A stretch of DNA of 64,000 nt. It comes from Dyella silvae (GTDB taxonomy: Bacteria > Pseudomonadota > Gammaproteobacteria > Xanthomonadales > Rhodanobacteraceae). Shown in pieces: positions 1-7,451 of the stretch. The notes under the pieces were generated by a model. That model was given only the letters and a program-made list of their open reading frames with translations, was not told the DNA's origin and searched no databases. The translations under genes and the position numbers were made by a program. Where the stretch lies: the NCBI RefSeq assembly GCF_026421305.1, contig NZ_JAPJBQ010000007.1:186001-250000 (forward strand), in the 5' to 3' direction. The stretch's first letter is position 1. Each line of letters starts with the position of its first letter.

Positions 1-1
1 C

Positions 2-601
2 CCGCTCTACAACATGCCTGCGCTGACCTTGCATGAATCCGCACCCGGCCATTCGTTGCAGCTCGCGCTGGCCGCCGAGCAGCATGGCCAGCCAGCGTTC
101 CGCCGCGAGGGTTACATCTCCGCGTTCGGCGAGGGCTGGGGCCTGTACTCCGAGTATCTCGGCAAGGAAATGGGCATCTACAAAACGCCCTACGAGCGTT
201 TCGGTTATCTCACCTATCAGATGTGGCGTGCCTGCCGCCTGGTGGTGGATACCGGCATTCATCATCTTGGCTGGACGCGACAGCAGGCGATCGACTTCAT
301 GACCCAGAACACCGCGTTGTCCGATCGCGAGATCGCCAACGAAGTGGATCGCTACATCAGCTGGCCGGGTCAGGCGCTGTCGTACGAGCTGGGTTATCTG
401 AAGATGCTGGAGCTGCGCCAAAAGGCCGAGCAGGCCCTGGGGCCGAAGTTCGACATCCGCCACTTCCACGACACCGTGCTGCAGATCGGTTCGGTGCCGC
501 TGCCGGTGTTGGAAAAGCGCATCGAGCGCTTCATTGCCGAAGGCGGTCCGGAGCCGGAATTCGGTTGCGATTGCGGGAAGGATAAGGACGGGAAGAAGTA
601 A
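2..601 (+). CDS. DUF885 family protein, C-terminal part (5' end outside window)
   Basis: The reading frame is open from base 2 and stops at 601, so about 199 C-terminal residues are visible and the start lies upstream of the window. It carries the HESAPGH segment near residue 11 of the fragment. This matches the HExxPGH motif of DUF885 proteins, which resemble zinc metallopeptidases, and a downstream conserved Glu-rich stretch (EGWGLYSEYLG) follows. Members are usually about 580-620 residues and often carry a signal peptide, which cannot be checked here. The C-terminus ends in a Lys/Asp/Cys-rich tail (CDCGKDKDGKK). Peptidase activity is inferred from the motif; the physiological substrate is unknown. 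Confidence 0.88.
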   Translation, partial: PLYNMPALTLHESAPGHSLQLALAAEQHGQPAFRREGYISAFGEGWGLYSEYLGKEMGIYKTPYERFGYLTYQMWRACRLVVDTGIHHLGWTRQQAIDFMTQNTALSDREIANEVDRYISWPGQALSYELGYLKMLELRQKAEQALGPKFDIRHFHDTVLQIGSVPLPVLEKRIERFIAEGGPEPEFGCDCGKDKDGKK

Positions 602-638
602 ACGCGCCCTAGCGGCCACTCGCACGCGGTTCCACACG

Positions 639-668
639 ACGTCATTCCCGCCTCCGCGGGGATGACGT
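639..668. repeat. Single-unit palindromic repeat (dRS3/BIME-like), copy 1
   Basis: A 13-base left arm (639-651) pairs with a right arm (656-668) with one mismatch; the arms begin ACGTCATTCCCGC and end GATGACGT. It is the same unit seen at 24295, 26726, 27747 and 56764. Here it lies 37 bases after the DUF885 stop and is followed by TTTTG, so it may also help end transcription. Confidence 0.75.
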
Positions 669-716
669 TTTGTTTCCCGACGTCGTGAGGGTCAAGCTCA
701 ACCCTCTATCGATGCT

Positions 717-1244
717 TCAAGGCGTGTTCTTCTCCGCATAGCCCTGTAATCGCTGCAGCTGTTCCATCAACACGCCGTCGACTGACGGCGCGAGCTTATC
801 CAGCCCGCTCGCGCTCGATCCGTTGACGCGATACTCGAATTGCAGCGCGGTGCCATCAGCGGCGGGCTTGAGCGTGAACGTCATGACGCCTTGCACCGCC
901 AGGCTCTGCAAGGGGCCAAGCGCGGTGTCGAGCCGAAGCAGATGGGCTGGCGATGCCCAGATCACACGCCCGTGCGCGACGCTCTGGTTGTCCCAGCGCT
1001 CACAGAAGCAACCGCCGGCCTCCGGCTGAATGCTGAGGTGCGCGGCGTCGCCGGAATACGTGTGCTTGCCGTTCCACCAGTGGCCGATGTCGACGAGGGT
1101 GGCGTAAAGCTTGTCCGGTGGCACGTGCACCGTGCGGTGGTCCTGGATCAGCAGGTGGTCTGGGCTGGCCTCCTTCACCTCCGCCTGAGCGGCGGTTGCC
1201 AGCGATAGCAGCGGAACGAGTGCGGCAAGGGCGCGGAAACGCAT
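717..1244 (-). CDS. Secreted SRPBCC-superfamily protein
   Basis: This 175-residue protein starts with a clear signal peptide (MRFRALAALVPLLSLATAAQA, cleavage near residue 21). The rest has the alternating pattern of SRPBCC/polyketide-cyclase-like proteins: an early 'VHVPPDKLYATLVDIGHWWNGKHTY' region and a late 'FEYRVNG..ASGLDKLAPSVDGVLMEQLQRL' helix. The fold binds hydrophobic ligands in a deep cavity; the ligand here is unknown. The ATG at 1244 is preceded by GGGAG. It is transcribed alone, away from the Xre/RES pair. The fold assignment is fairly secure; the function is not. Confidence 0.78.
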   Translation of the reverse strand: MRFRALAALVPLLSLATAAQAEVKEASPDHLLIQDHRTVHVPPDKLYATLVDIGHWWNGKHTYSGDAAHLSIQPEAGGCFCERWDNQSVAHGRVIWASPAHLLRLDTALGPLQSLAVQGVMTFTLKPAADGTALQFEYRVNGSSASGLDKLAPSVDGVLMEQLQRLQGYAEKNTP

Positions 1245-1394
1245 ATCGGCGACTCCCGGGAAAGGGTGGCCGAGTATGCGGCCGCCCGGTATCCGGCGTG
1301 CACTGGCCGTAAGGCGGAGAAACGCCGGTTGCGGACTGGCGAAAAATTCACCAGTAGAGTAAAGTCACATCTAACTTCACTGGGAGAGTTCGCC

Positions 1395-1787
1395 ATGGCC
1401 GCGCATCTCCAGCCTGAATCCATCCCCGCCGCCGACCTGAGCGGCCCCGCGCTGCGAGCCTTTTTCAATCTGGCCGAACGCTGGGATCTGCGCATTGCCG
1501 ACCAGCGCCGTCTGCTGGGCGACCCGCCGGAATCGACGTTCTACAAGTGGAAGCGCCTGCAGGGTGGCACGCTGGGCCGCGACACGCTGGAGCGCATCAG
1601 CTACCTGCTCGGCATCTTCAAGGATCTGCAGATCCTGTTCCCCGACCCGCAACAGGCAGACGGCTGGGTCCACCGCGCCAACCAGGCACCCTTGTTCGGC
1701 GGGCAGTCGGCGCTAGAGCGCATGTTGTCCGGCAACGTCGCTGATCTTTACGTCGTGCGCCAATACCTCGACGCGCAACGCGGCTGA
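1395..1787 (+). CDS. MbcA/ParS/Xre-family antitoxin (system 1)
   Basis: A 130-residue protein with an N-terminal Xre-like helix-turn-helix region (about residues 15-75, 'FFNLAERWDLRIADQRRLLG' and 'STFYKWKRL') and a C-terminal MbcA/ParS-type segment with the 'WVHRANQAPLFGGQSALERM' core. This family neutralises RES-domain toxins and represses its own promoter. The ATG at 1395 fits better than an upstream extension to 1266 because GGGAGAG lies just before it and family similarity begins there. The RES toxin follows on the same strand, 171 bases downstream, with a long hairpin between them. Such pairs normally abut or overlap, so this spacing is odd. Confidence 0.87.
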   Translation: MAAHLQPESIPAADLSGPALRAFFNLAERWDLRIADQRRLLGDPPESTFYKWKRLQGGTLGRDTLERISYLLGIFKDLQILFPDPQQADGWVHRANQAPLFGGQSALERMLSGNVADLYVVRQYLDAQRG

Positions 1788-1792
1788 AAGGC

Positions 1793-1873
1793 AGGAGTGA
1801 GTTAAGAAGAGTGAGAAGTGAGAGAGAGCTGCGGGTTGCCGCTCTCACTTCTCACTCCTCTTTACTCACTCTT
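1793..1873. repeat. Long GAGTGAG-rich hairpin, copy 1 (between antitoxin and toxin)
   Basis: Arms 1793-1824 and 1842-1873 are 32 bases long and complementary with about three mismatches; the loop is 17 bases. The arm is built from GTGAG/AGTGAGAA units. A second copy of the same design is at 48414-48502. It lies just after the antitoxin stop and before the RES gene, where it could act as a terminator or an RNA-stability element, or be a mobile-type palindromic insertion. Confidence 0.85.
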
Positions 1874-1958
1874 CGCTTTCCCGGCTCAGGTCGCAGCCTG
1901 CGATACGCCCGGTTGCGATACTCCCCATCTCTGGCAGACCGCGTGAGAAGCACTCGTC

Positions 1959-2642
1959 ATGGCCGACATTCCACCGCTCAAACGTATCCGCTGGAGCCAG
2001 GCCTATCGCATCGTTCCCAGCCGCTTTCCGCCGGTAGGCGTGTTTGATCGCATTGCCGCGCCCGGTGATCTGGAGGCGCTGTACGCCATCGAGGCCATGA
2101 CCAATCCGCGTCTGCGCGAGGAAATGGGCGAGTTGAAGCTGGTGCCGCCCGAGCGTCGTGTCAGTGGCCCCGGCACCACACCGGTCATGGCGGCCTTCAC
2201 GCATCTCAATCCCGAAGGCAGCCGCTTCTCGGATGGCAGCTGGGGCGTGTTCTACGCCGCACACAGCGTGGCTACGGCGGTGGAGGAAACGGTGTATCAC
2301 CGCGAGCTGTTTCTTGCCGCCACCGCCGAACCGCCGTGCGATATCGAGATGCGCTGCTATCGCACTCACATCCAGGCCAGGCTGCATGACATTCGTGGCG
2401 GATGGAAAGCCGAGCACGATCCGGATCACTACGCTGCGGGCGTGACGCTGGCGCGGCGGTTGCGCAAAGCCGGTTCCGATGGCCTGGTCTACGACAGCGT
2501 GCGCCATCGTGGCGGCGAGTGTGTCGCGGTGTTCTATCCCGATCGGGTGGGGCCCTGCGTCCAGGCGCAGCATCTGATGTATCGCTGGGACGGCAAACGC
2601 ATCGCCCAGGTGCTGACGGTCGACGAGTGGAAGCGCGGTTGA
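1959..2642 (+). CDS. RES-domain toxin (system 1), putative NAD+ phosphorylase/ADP-ribosyl-type enzyme
   Basis: A 227-residue RES-family protein. The conserved Arg is in 'AYRIVPSRF' (near residue 17). The core 'GSRFSDGSWGVFYAAHSVATAVEETVYHRE' supplies the conserved Arg-Phe, Tyr and Glu positions, and a late 'GLVYDSVRH.GGECVAVFYPD' segment closes the domain. Characterised RES toxins (for example MbcT) deplete NAD+. This is the longer RES subtype, compared with 148 residues for the second copy at 38530. The start ATG at 1959 has no strong Shine-Dalgarno. Toxicity is inferred from family and gene order. Confidence 0.87.
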   Translation: MADIPPLKRIRWSQAYRIVPSRFPPVGVFDRIAAPGDLEALYAIEAMTNPRLREEMGELKLVPPERRVSGPGTTPVMAAFTHLNPEGSRFSDGSWGVFYAAHSVATAVEETVYHRELFLAATAEPPCDIEMRCYRTHIQARLHDIRGGWKAEHDPDHYAAGVTLARRLRKAGSDGLVYDSVRHRGGECVAVFYPDRVGPCVQAQHLMYRWDGKRIAQVLTVDEWKRG

Positions 2643-2652
2643 GTTTCGCCCC

Positions 2653-2680
2653 AAAAAAAAGGCCCCCCTTTCGGGAGGCC
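2653..2680 (-). terminator. Rho-independent terminator for ompW
   Basis: Read on the minus strand, a GGCC-bounded stem (2661-2668 with 2673-2680, one C/A mismatch, TTTC loop) is followed by eight T residues (A run 2653-2660 on plus). It sits 35 bases beyond the ompW stop. Confidence 0.8.
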
Positions 2681-2714
2681 CGTCCAGCATTCATGCCGGT
2701 GACCCTGTGAAGGG

Positions 2715-3332
2715 TCAGAAGCGATAGCCGAGGCTCACGCCGAAGACGATCGGGTTGATCTTGGCCGTGCCGATCTTGGTGCCGTCGACCTTCACATCGC
2801 TCTCGATGTTGACCCAGCGGACGTCAGCGGTGGCGAGCCACTTCTCGTTGATCTTCATGTCAAAGCCAGCGCGGGCGGCCACACCAAAGCTATTGGCGAT
2901 GCTCACATTGCTGCCGTACAGCGCACCAGCGCCCTTGGTGTTGTAGAAATTGGTGTAGTTGAGGCCAATGCCCACGAACGGCGACCAGTCGCTGTTGGGC
3001 ATGAAGTGGTAGTTGAGGCCGAGGGTCGGCGGCAGTTCCATGGTGCGCGCCACGGTGCCGACGCCATCGAGCTTCACATCATGCTTGAACGGCCATGCCA
3101 CGAGCAGATCGACGCCCAGGTTAGGGGTGAACATGTACTCGATGCTTCCGGTCGGACGCGCGCTGCTGGAGGTGCTCGACTGGACGCCGGCCAATTTGCC
3201 GGTGTTGTTCTGCGGAACCACATCATGCACGCCAAAACGCACGACCCAGTTGTCATTGGTGTCTGCATGGGTGGCGGGAGCGGCGACTGTACCGAGTGCT
3301 GCGGCGATAACGAGGGGAAGCAGGACTTTCAT
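2715..3332 (-). CDS. ompW: OmpW-family outer-membrane protein
   Basis: A 205-residue beta-barrel protein with a signal peptide (MKVLLPLVIAAALGTVAAPATHA). It ends in the C-terminal aromatic signature ('FGVSLGYRF') recognised by the outer-membrane assembly machinery. Internal features match OmpW: 'WVVRFGVHDVVPQ' near the mature N-terminus and 'PPTLGLNYHFMPNSDWSPFVGIGLNYTNF' in the middle. OmpW forms an eight-stranded barrel with a hydrophobic channel for small molecules. An ATG three codons upstream (3341) is an alternative start. A perfect FNR-type box lies about 65 bases upstream, in line with oxygen-dependent control of ompW in enterobacteria. Confidence 0.92.
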   Translation of the reverse strand: MKVLLPLVIAAALGTVAAPATHADTNDNWVVRFGVHDVVPQNNTGKLAGVQSSTSSSARPTGSIEYMFTPNLGVDLLVAWPFKHDVKLDGVGTVARTMELPPTLGLNYHFMPNSDWSPFVGIGLNYTNFYNTKGAGALYGSNVSIANSFGVAARAGFDMKINEKWLATADVRWVNIESDVKVDGTKIGTAKINPIVFGVSLGYRF

Positions 3333-3396
3333 GGATCTCATCCGTTAGTTTTTTTGCGGGGGGTGAGTCCATGCTCGTGAGAATTTCGTTGTGCAT

Positions 3397-3414
3397 GCTT
3401 GATCTGAATCAAGC
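3397..3414. promoter_or_regulatory. FNR/ANR-type box upstream of ompW
   Basis: An 18-base perfect palindrome, GCTTGATCTGAATCAAGC, contains the exact FNR consensus TTGAT-N4-ATCAA at 3399-3412. Its centre is about 73 bases upstream of the ompW start at 3332. No other gene start is close. Confidence 0.72.
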
Positions 3415-3455
3415 ACGTGTAGGGCATACGGCCGCAGTTCCGTCGGCCCAAAAGC

Positions 3456-3483
3456 AAGTGGCCCGCACGATGGCGGGCCACTT
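3456..3483 (-). terminator. Terminator of phhA
   Basis: A perfect 11-bp stem (3456-3466 with 3473-3483, arm AAGTGGCCCGC) with a six-base loop lies 21 bases past the phhA stop. On the minus strand it is followed by GCTTTTG, a short T run. Confidence 0.75.
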
Positions 3484-3504
3484 GGCATCAAGCGATGTAC
3501 TGCA

Positions 3505-4398
3505 TCAGGTGTCGGCGTTGGTCGCCCAGCCTTCGCGATTGCCACGCGTAAACACGCGATCACTATCGAGCACCGCACCTGCCGCATGGGCCGGCTCTTC
3601 GCGCAGCTTTGCGTAGATCGGCGTGAAGTCCGGCCGGGTGGCTTCAAACAGCTGCTCGAAGCTGTCGATCACAAAGTACGTTTGCTGATACGTGTCGATG
3701 CGGTAGCGCGTGCTCATCACGCGTTCCAGACCGAAACCGATGCGGTTGGGCGAGGCCGAGTCGAGCGAGTAGATCGATTCGCCCTTGGAGCTGACGATGC
3801 CTGCGCCGTAAATGCGCATGCCTTCCTTGGTGTTGATCAGGCCGAACTCGACCGTGTACCAGTACAGGCGCGTGAGGTTCATCAGCGCTTCGGGGCCGAT
3901 GGCAAACGCCTTCATGCCGCCGCGGCCGTAGGCCTGCATGTAGTCGGCGAACACGGGGTTGAGCAGCAGCGGCACGTGACCGAACAGGTCATGGAACAGG
4001 TCAGGTTCGCTGAGGTAGTCGAGCTGGTCGGGCTTGCGGATCCACCAGCTCACCGGGAAGCGGCGATGGGCGAGGTGGTCAAAGAACACTTCGTCCGGCA
4101 GCAGCCCTTCCACGGCCACCAGCTCCCAGCCGGTCGTTGCGCCGAGCACCTTGTTGAGGTCGGCAAACTTCGGGATGCCACCGTCGCCGAGGCCGAAACG
4201 CTCCACGCCATCCATGAATTCCTGGCAGGCCCGGCCCGGCAGCATCTCGCGCTGGCGCTTGTAGAGGGTGTCCCACACTTCGTGATCGGTGGGGGTGTAG
4301 TTCGACCACGGCTGTTCGACCACGCCAGTGGCGTACACCGGCACATAGCCACGGTCCGTCTGGTGATGTTCGACGCGGCGGGGTGTGGTGGTGTCCAT
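3505..4398 (-). CDS. phhA: Phenylalanine 4-monooxygenase
   Basis: A 297-residue tetrahydropterin-dependent aromatic hydroxylase that converts phenylalanine to tyrosine in the cytoplasm. The non-heme iron ligands are visible: His136 and His141 in 'DLFHDLFGHVP' and Glu184 in 'WYTVEFGLI'. Length matches the bacterial catalytic-domain-only enzymes (about 260-300). AGGAG precedes the ATG at 4398. The gene is divergent from an Lrp/AsnC regulator (4547), a common arrangement for amino-acid catabolic genes. The pterin-recycling dehydratase (phhB) is not in the window. Confidence 0.96.
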   Translation of the reverse strand: MDTTTPRRVEHHQTDRGYVPVYATGVVEQPWSNYTPTDHEVWDTLYKRQREMLPGRACQEFMDGVERFGLGDGGIPKFADLNKVLGATTGWELVAVEGLLPDEVFFDHLAHRRFPVSWWIRKPDQLDYLSEPDLFHDLFGHVPLLLNPVFADYMQAYGRGGMKAFAIGPEALMNLTRLYWYTVEFGLINTKEGMRIYGAGIVSSKGESIYSLDSASPNRIGFGLERVMSTRYRIDTYQQTYFVIDSFEQLFEATRPDFTPIYAKLREEPAHAAGAVLDSDRVFTRGNREGWATNADT

Positions 4399-4546
4399 GT
4401 CAGGCTCCTGGCATTCGGGCCGTGGGGTTTATCGGATGACTGAGCATAGGGCCGTTGCCACGCACGATGTTTGTTTTGTTGCTCCATGAAACCGCGTTTG
4501 CGCAATAATCGTGCGTACAAATGGCTCATGTTGGGGTTTTATTGCC

Positions 4547-5023
4547 ATGGCGAACCTGGACCGCACCGACCTGCGCATCCTCGCCGTTTTGCAGGGCGAC
4601 GGGCGCATCACCAACGCCGATCTGGCTGAGCGGGTCAGCCTGTCGGCGTCAGCCTGCCTGCGCCGCCTGCAACGGCTCGAATCGGAGGGCATCCTCACCG
4701 GCTATTCGGCCCAAGTGGACCCCCAGGCGGTAGGGCTGGGGCTGGAGGCCTTTGTGCGCGTGCAGCTGACCAAGCACGAAAGCGCCGCGGTCGAACGCTT
4801 CGTGGAACTGGTCAATGGCTGGGACGAGGTAGCGGCGTGCTACGCGCTTACCGGCGACATGGACTACCTGTTGCATGTCTATGTGTCTGATCTGCAGGAC
4901 TTTTCACGCTTTCTGCTCGACCGTCTGTTGAACGCCGCCGGGGTGGCCGATGTCAATTCCAGTTTCGTCTTGCGGACGGTGAAACGGTCGACGGCTCTGC
5001 CGTTGGCCCAACTGGAGCGTTAA
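4547..5023 (+). CDS. Lrp/AsnC-family transcriptional regulator, probable regulator of phhA
   Basis: A 158-residue protein with an AsnC-type winged helix at the N-terminus ('LDRTDLRILAVLQGDGRITNADLAERVSLSASACLRRLQRLE', residues 4-45) and an RAM ligand-binding domain behind it ('GLGLEAFVRVQL', 'ACYALTGDMDYLLHVYV'). The ATG at 4547 was chosen because the canonical 'LDRTDLRIL' begins at residue 4; an upstream ATG at 4511 adds 12 unrelated residues. It is transcribed divergently from phhA with a 148-base shared promoter region. Members sense amino acids, so phenylalanine or tyrosine response is likely, by inference. Confidence 0.92.
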   Translation: MANLDRTDLRILAVLQGDGRITNADLAERVSLSASACLRRLQRLESEGILTGYSAQVDPQAVGLGLEAFVRVQLTKHESAAVERFVELVNGWDEVAACYALTGDMDYLLHVYVSDLQDFSRFLLDRLLNAAGVADVNSSFVLRTVKRSTALPLAQLER

Positions 5024-5083
5024 CAGCCTTGGCCTGCGACACGGGGCCGCAGACCCCCGACTAACGCTAAACTAACCGAACTG

Positions 5084-5902
5084 ATGAACACCCAAACCGT
5101 TTCCGCCCCGGACCGCCGCGACCTGTTGCGACCCCTGCGTTACGCCTGGCGCGTGCCATTGCTGCTGCTGCACGTGGTGCTAGGCGTGCTGTTGTGCACG
5201 CTGATCCTCAGCTGGGGCCGCAACGCGGTCATGAAGAACGGCCGCGAGCCGTTTCCGCACCGCACCATTCGCTGGTGGTCCACGGCGCTGCTGCGCATCT
5301 TCGGACTGCGCTCGGTGCGGGTAGGCAAGCCGCTGGCGGACCCGGTGCTGTTTGTCGCCAATCACACGTCCTGGGTGGATATCGAACTGCTGCACAGCCA
5401 GCGTGCGGCCTGCTTTGTGGCCAAGGCCGAAATTGCCAGTTGGCCGCTGGTGGGCTGGCTGGCCGCTTCCGGTGGCACCATTTTCCATCGCCGCGGCAGC
5501 AACCACTCGCTGGCGGCGGTGATGCAGGTGATGGTTGACCGCTTGCGCATGGGCCGTTCGGTAGCGGTGTTCCCCGAAGGCGGTACCGGCCATAACGGTG
5601 TGTTGCGCGTGTTCCATGCGCGCATCTTCCAGGCTGCGCTCGATGCTGAGGTGCCGGTGCAACCGGTGGCCTTGCGCTTCGCCCGCGATGGCCGCCGCGT
5701 GGTCGATGCCGGATTTCGCGAACGCGAAAACTTCATGCAGAACTTCCTGCGCCTGCTGGGCGAGCCGTCGATGGATGCCGAGGTGCACTTCCTCGAGCCG
5801 GTGCCGGCCACCCCGGACGCGCGTCGCCGCATGGCGGAACTGTCGCGCGAGCGCATCGCCGTGGCGCTGGAAGACAAACCCGTCAACGAACAGCACGCAT
5901 GA
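5084..5902 (+). CDS. Lysophospholipid acyltransferase (PlsC family)
   Basis: A 272-residue membrane-associated acyltransferase. A hydrophobic segment near residues 22-45 is followed by the catalytic NHTSWVD motif (HX4D) and a FPEGGTGHNG block, the glycerol-phosphate binding motif of the PlsC family. It probably acylates a lysophospholipid such as 1-acyl-glycerol-3-phosphate or an ornithine/lyso-lipid at the inner membrane. The stop overlaps the next gene's ATG by four bases (ATGA at 5899), so the two are translationally coupled. Confidence 0.9.
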   Translation: MNTQTVSAPDRRDLLRPLRYAWRVPLLLLHVVLGVLLCTLILSWGRNAVMKNGREPFPHRTIRWWSTALLRIFGLRSVRVGKPLADPVLFVANHTSWVDIELLHSQRAACFVAKAEIASWPLVGWLAASGGTIFHRRGSNHSLAAVMQVMVDRLRMGRSVAVFPEGGTGHNGVLRVFHARIFQAALDAEVPVQPVALRFARDGRRVVDAGFRERENFMQNFLRLLGEPSMDAEVHFLEPVPATPDARRRMAELSRERIAVALEDKPVNEQHA

Positions 5903-6903
5903 CGCTTCCAACCGGGAAGGATTTCCTGCCACCGAGGCCGCTGCGCAGTGGCCATATCCAGACCATGCTGTCGTCCAGCGGTGTGCGCCGCGTGCTGTTG
6001 CCCAAGGCCGCGCAGACCGTGCTGGAAGGCGCGGAACCAGTGACCGTGGATGGCGGCGACGGCGTACGCCTGACCGGTGCCTACACCGCGCAGAAAGTCC
6101 AGCCGCAGTCGCGTGGCCTGGCCGTGCTGTTCCATGGTTGGGAAGGCAGTGTTGATTCCACCTATGTCTTGCAGACCGGCAGCCGCCTGTTGCGCGAGGG
6201 GTGGGACGTTTTCCGGCTGAACTTCCGCGATCACGGCGATAGCCATCAACTCAACGAAGCGCTGTTCCATTCGTGCCGCATCGATGAGGTGGTCAACGCA
6301 CTGGGCGATATTGCCCTGCGTTATCCAGACCGGCCAATGGCGCTCGCGGGTTTTTCGCTGGGCGGCAACTTCGCGCTGCGCGCGGCATTGCGTGCACCGG
6401 CCGTGGGTCTCCCGCTGGCTTACGCGCTGGCGGTGTGTCCCATCATCGATCCCAGCGAAGGTTTGTTTTCGCTCGAAGCCGCCGCGCCGTGGTTTTACCA
6501 GGCGTACTTCATGCACAAGTGGCGGCGTTCGCTGCAGGCCAAGCAGGCAGCGTTTCCCCATCGCGAATACTTCGAGCTCTCCGAGCTCAAGCAGAACCTG
6601 CGCGGCCTCACCGCCTCACTGGTGGCGCGGCACACGGATTTCGGTTCGCTGGAAGCCTATCTGGACGGCTATTCGGTGGCGGGCCGCGCGCTTGCCGATC
6701 TGCACGTGCCGGCCACCATCCTCACCGCGCGTGATGATCCTGTGATTCCGGTGGCCGCGTTCGAAAAGCTGGAGCTGCCTGCCAACGTCGAGCTGGATAT
6801 CGCCACCTATGGTGGTCACTGCGGTTTCATCCGCGGCTGGGACATGACCAGTTTCACGGACGACTACATCGCCGCGCGTTTCAATGCTCTGACCACGGCG
6901 TGA
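5899..6903 (+). CDS. YheT-type alpha/beta hydrolase
   Basis: A 334-residue cytoplasmic alpha/beta-hydrolase of the YheT/AbhD1-3 group. The N-terminal 'LRSGHIQTM' signature is typical of the family. The nucleophile elbow is GFSLGGN (Ser near residue 154), and late Asp ('TARDDPVIP') and His ('YGGHCGF') supply the rest of the triad. It overlaps the acyltransferase gene by four bases, suggesting joint lipid or ester metabolism. The physiological substrate is not known for YheT in bacteria. Confidence 0.9.
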   Translation: MTLPTGKDFLPPRPLRSGHIQTMLSSSGVRRVLLPKAAQTVLEGAEPVTVDGGDGVRLTGAYTAQKVQPQSRGLAVLFHGWEGSVDSTYVLQTGSRLLREGWDVFRLNFRDHGDSHQLNEALFHSCRIDEVVNALGDIALRYPDRPMALAGFSLGGNFALRAALRAPAVGLPLAYALAVCPIIDPSEGLFSLEAAAPWFYQAYFMHKWRRSLQAKQAAFPHREYFELSELKQNLRGLTASLVARHTDFGSLEAYLDGYSVAGRALADLHVPATILTARDDPVIPVAAFEKLELPANVELDIATYGGHCGFIRGWDMTSFTDDYIAARFNALTTA

Positions 6904-6984
6904 TCCTCCGGCGTCGTTGACGCGGGCTGTCACGCCGCCATGGCACCATGCACCGCGCCATGACGCGCACGAGAGGACATGGAT

Positions 6985-7389
6985 ATGGCGACACTGGCCA
7001 AGGGCACGTTCGACATAAAGATGTTGCCGCTGCCGGCACAGGATGATGTGGGCGACCCCGCCATCGGCCGGATGGCGCTGGACAAGCAGTATCACGGCGA
7101 CCTCGATGGCGTCGGCAAAGGCCTGATGCTCGCGATGGGAACGGCCGTCGACGGCTCGGCTGGCTATGTCGCCATGGAGCGCGTTGTCGGTAGTGTCCAC
7201 GGGCGCCATGGCAGCTTTGCGCTGCAGCATTGCGGCGTGATGAATCGCGGCACGCCAAGGCTTTCCATCGCCATCGTGCCCGATTCCGGGGCCGAAGCGT
7301 TGGCGGGCATTGCCGGCACGCTCGAGATCGTCATCGCCGAAGGCAAGCACACCTACGCCCTGTCCTACACGCTCCCGGATACGGCATGA
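6985..7389 (+). CDS. DUF3224 domain-containing protein
   Basis: A 134-residue protein with the DUF3224 pattern: 'ATLAKGTFDIKMLPLP', 'GRMALDKQYHGDLDGVGKGLMLA', 'GYVAMERVVGSVHGRHGSFALQH' and 'GTLEIVIAEGKHTYALSYTLP'. The family is a small beta-barrel resembling allene oxide cyclase; its role is unknown. The start at 6985 is preferred over the ATG at 6979 because GAGAGGA ends only one base before 6979 but seven before 6985. It stands alone between the YheT gene and a secreted dehydrogenase-like gene. Confidence 0.85.
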   Translation: MATLAKGTFDIKMLPLPAQDDVGDPAIGRMALDKQYHGDLDGVGKGLMLAMGTAVDGSAGYVAMERVVGSVHGRHGSFALQHCGVMNRGTPRLSIAIVPDSGAEALAGIAGTLEIVIAEGKHTYALSYTLPDTA

Positions 7390-7451
7390 GTGTTCGCATG
7401 AGGTTGTCCTAAGCGTTACGCTTTCCCATCCCGATCATGGAGGCCACGTCC

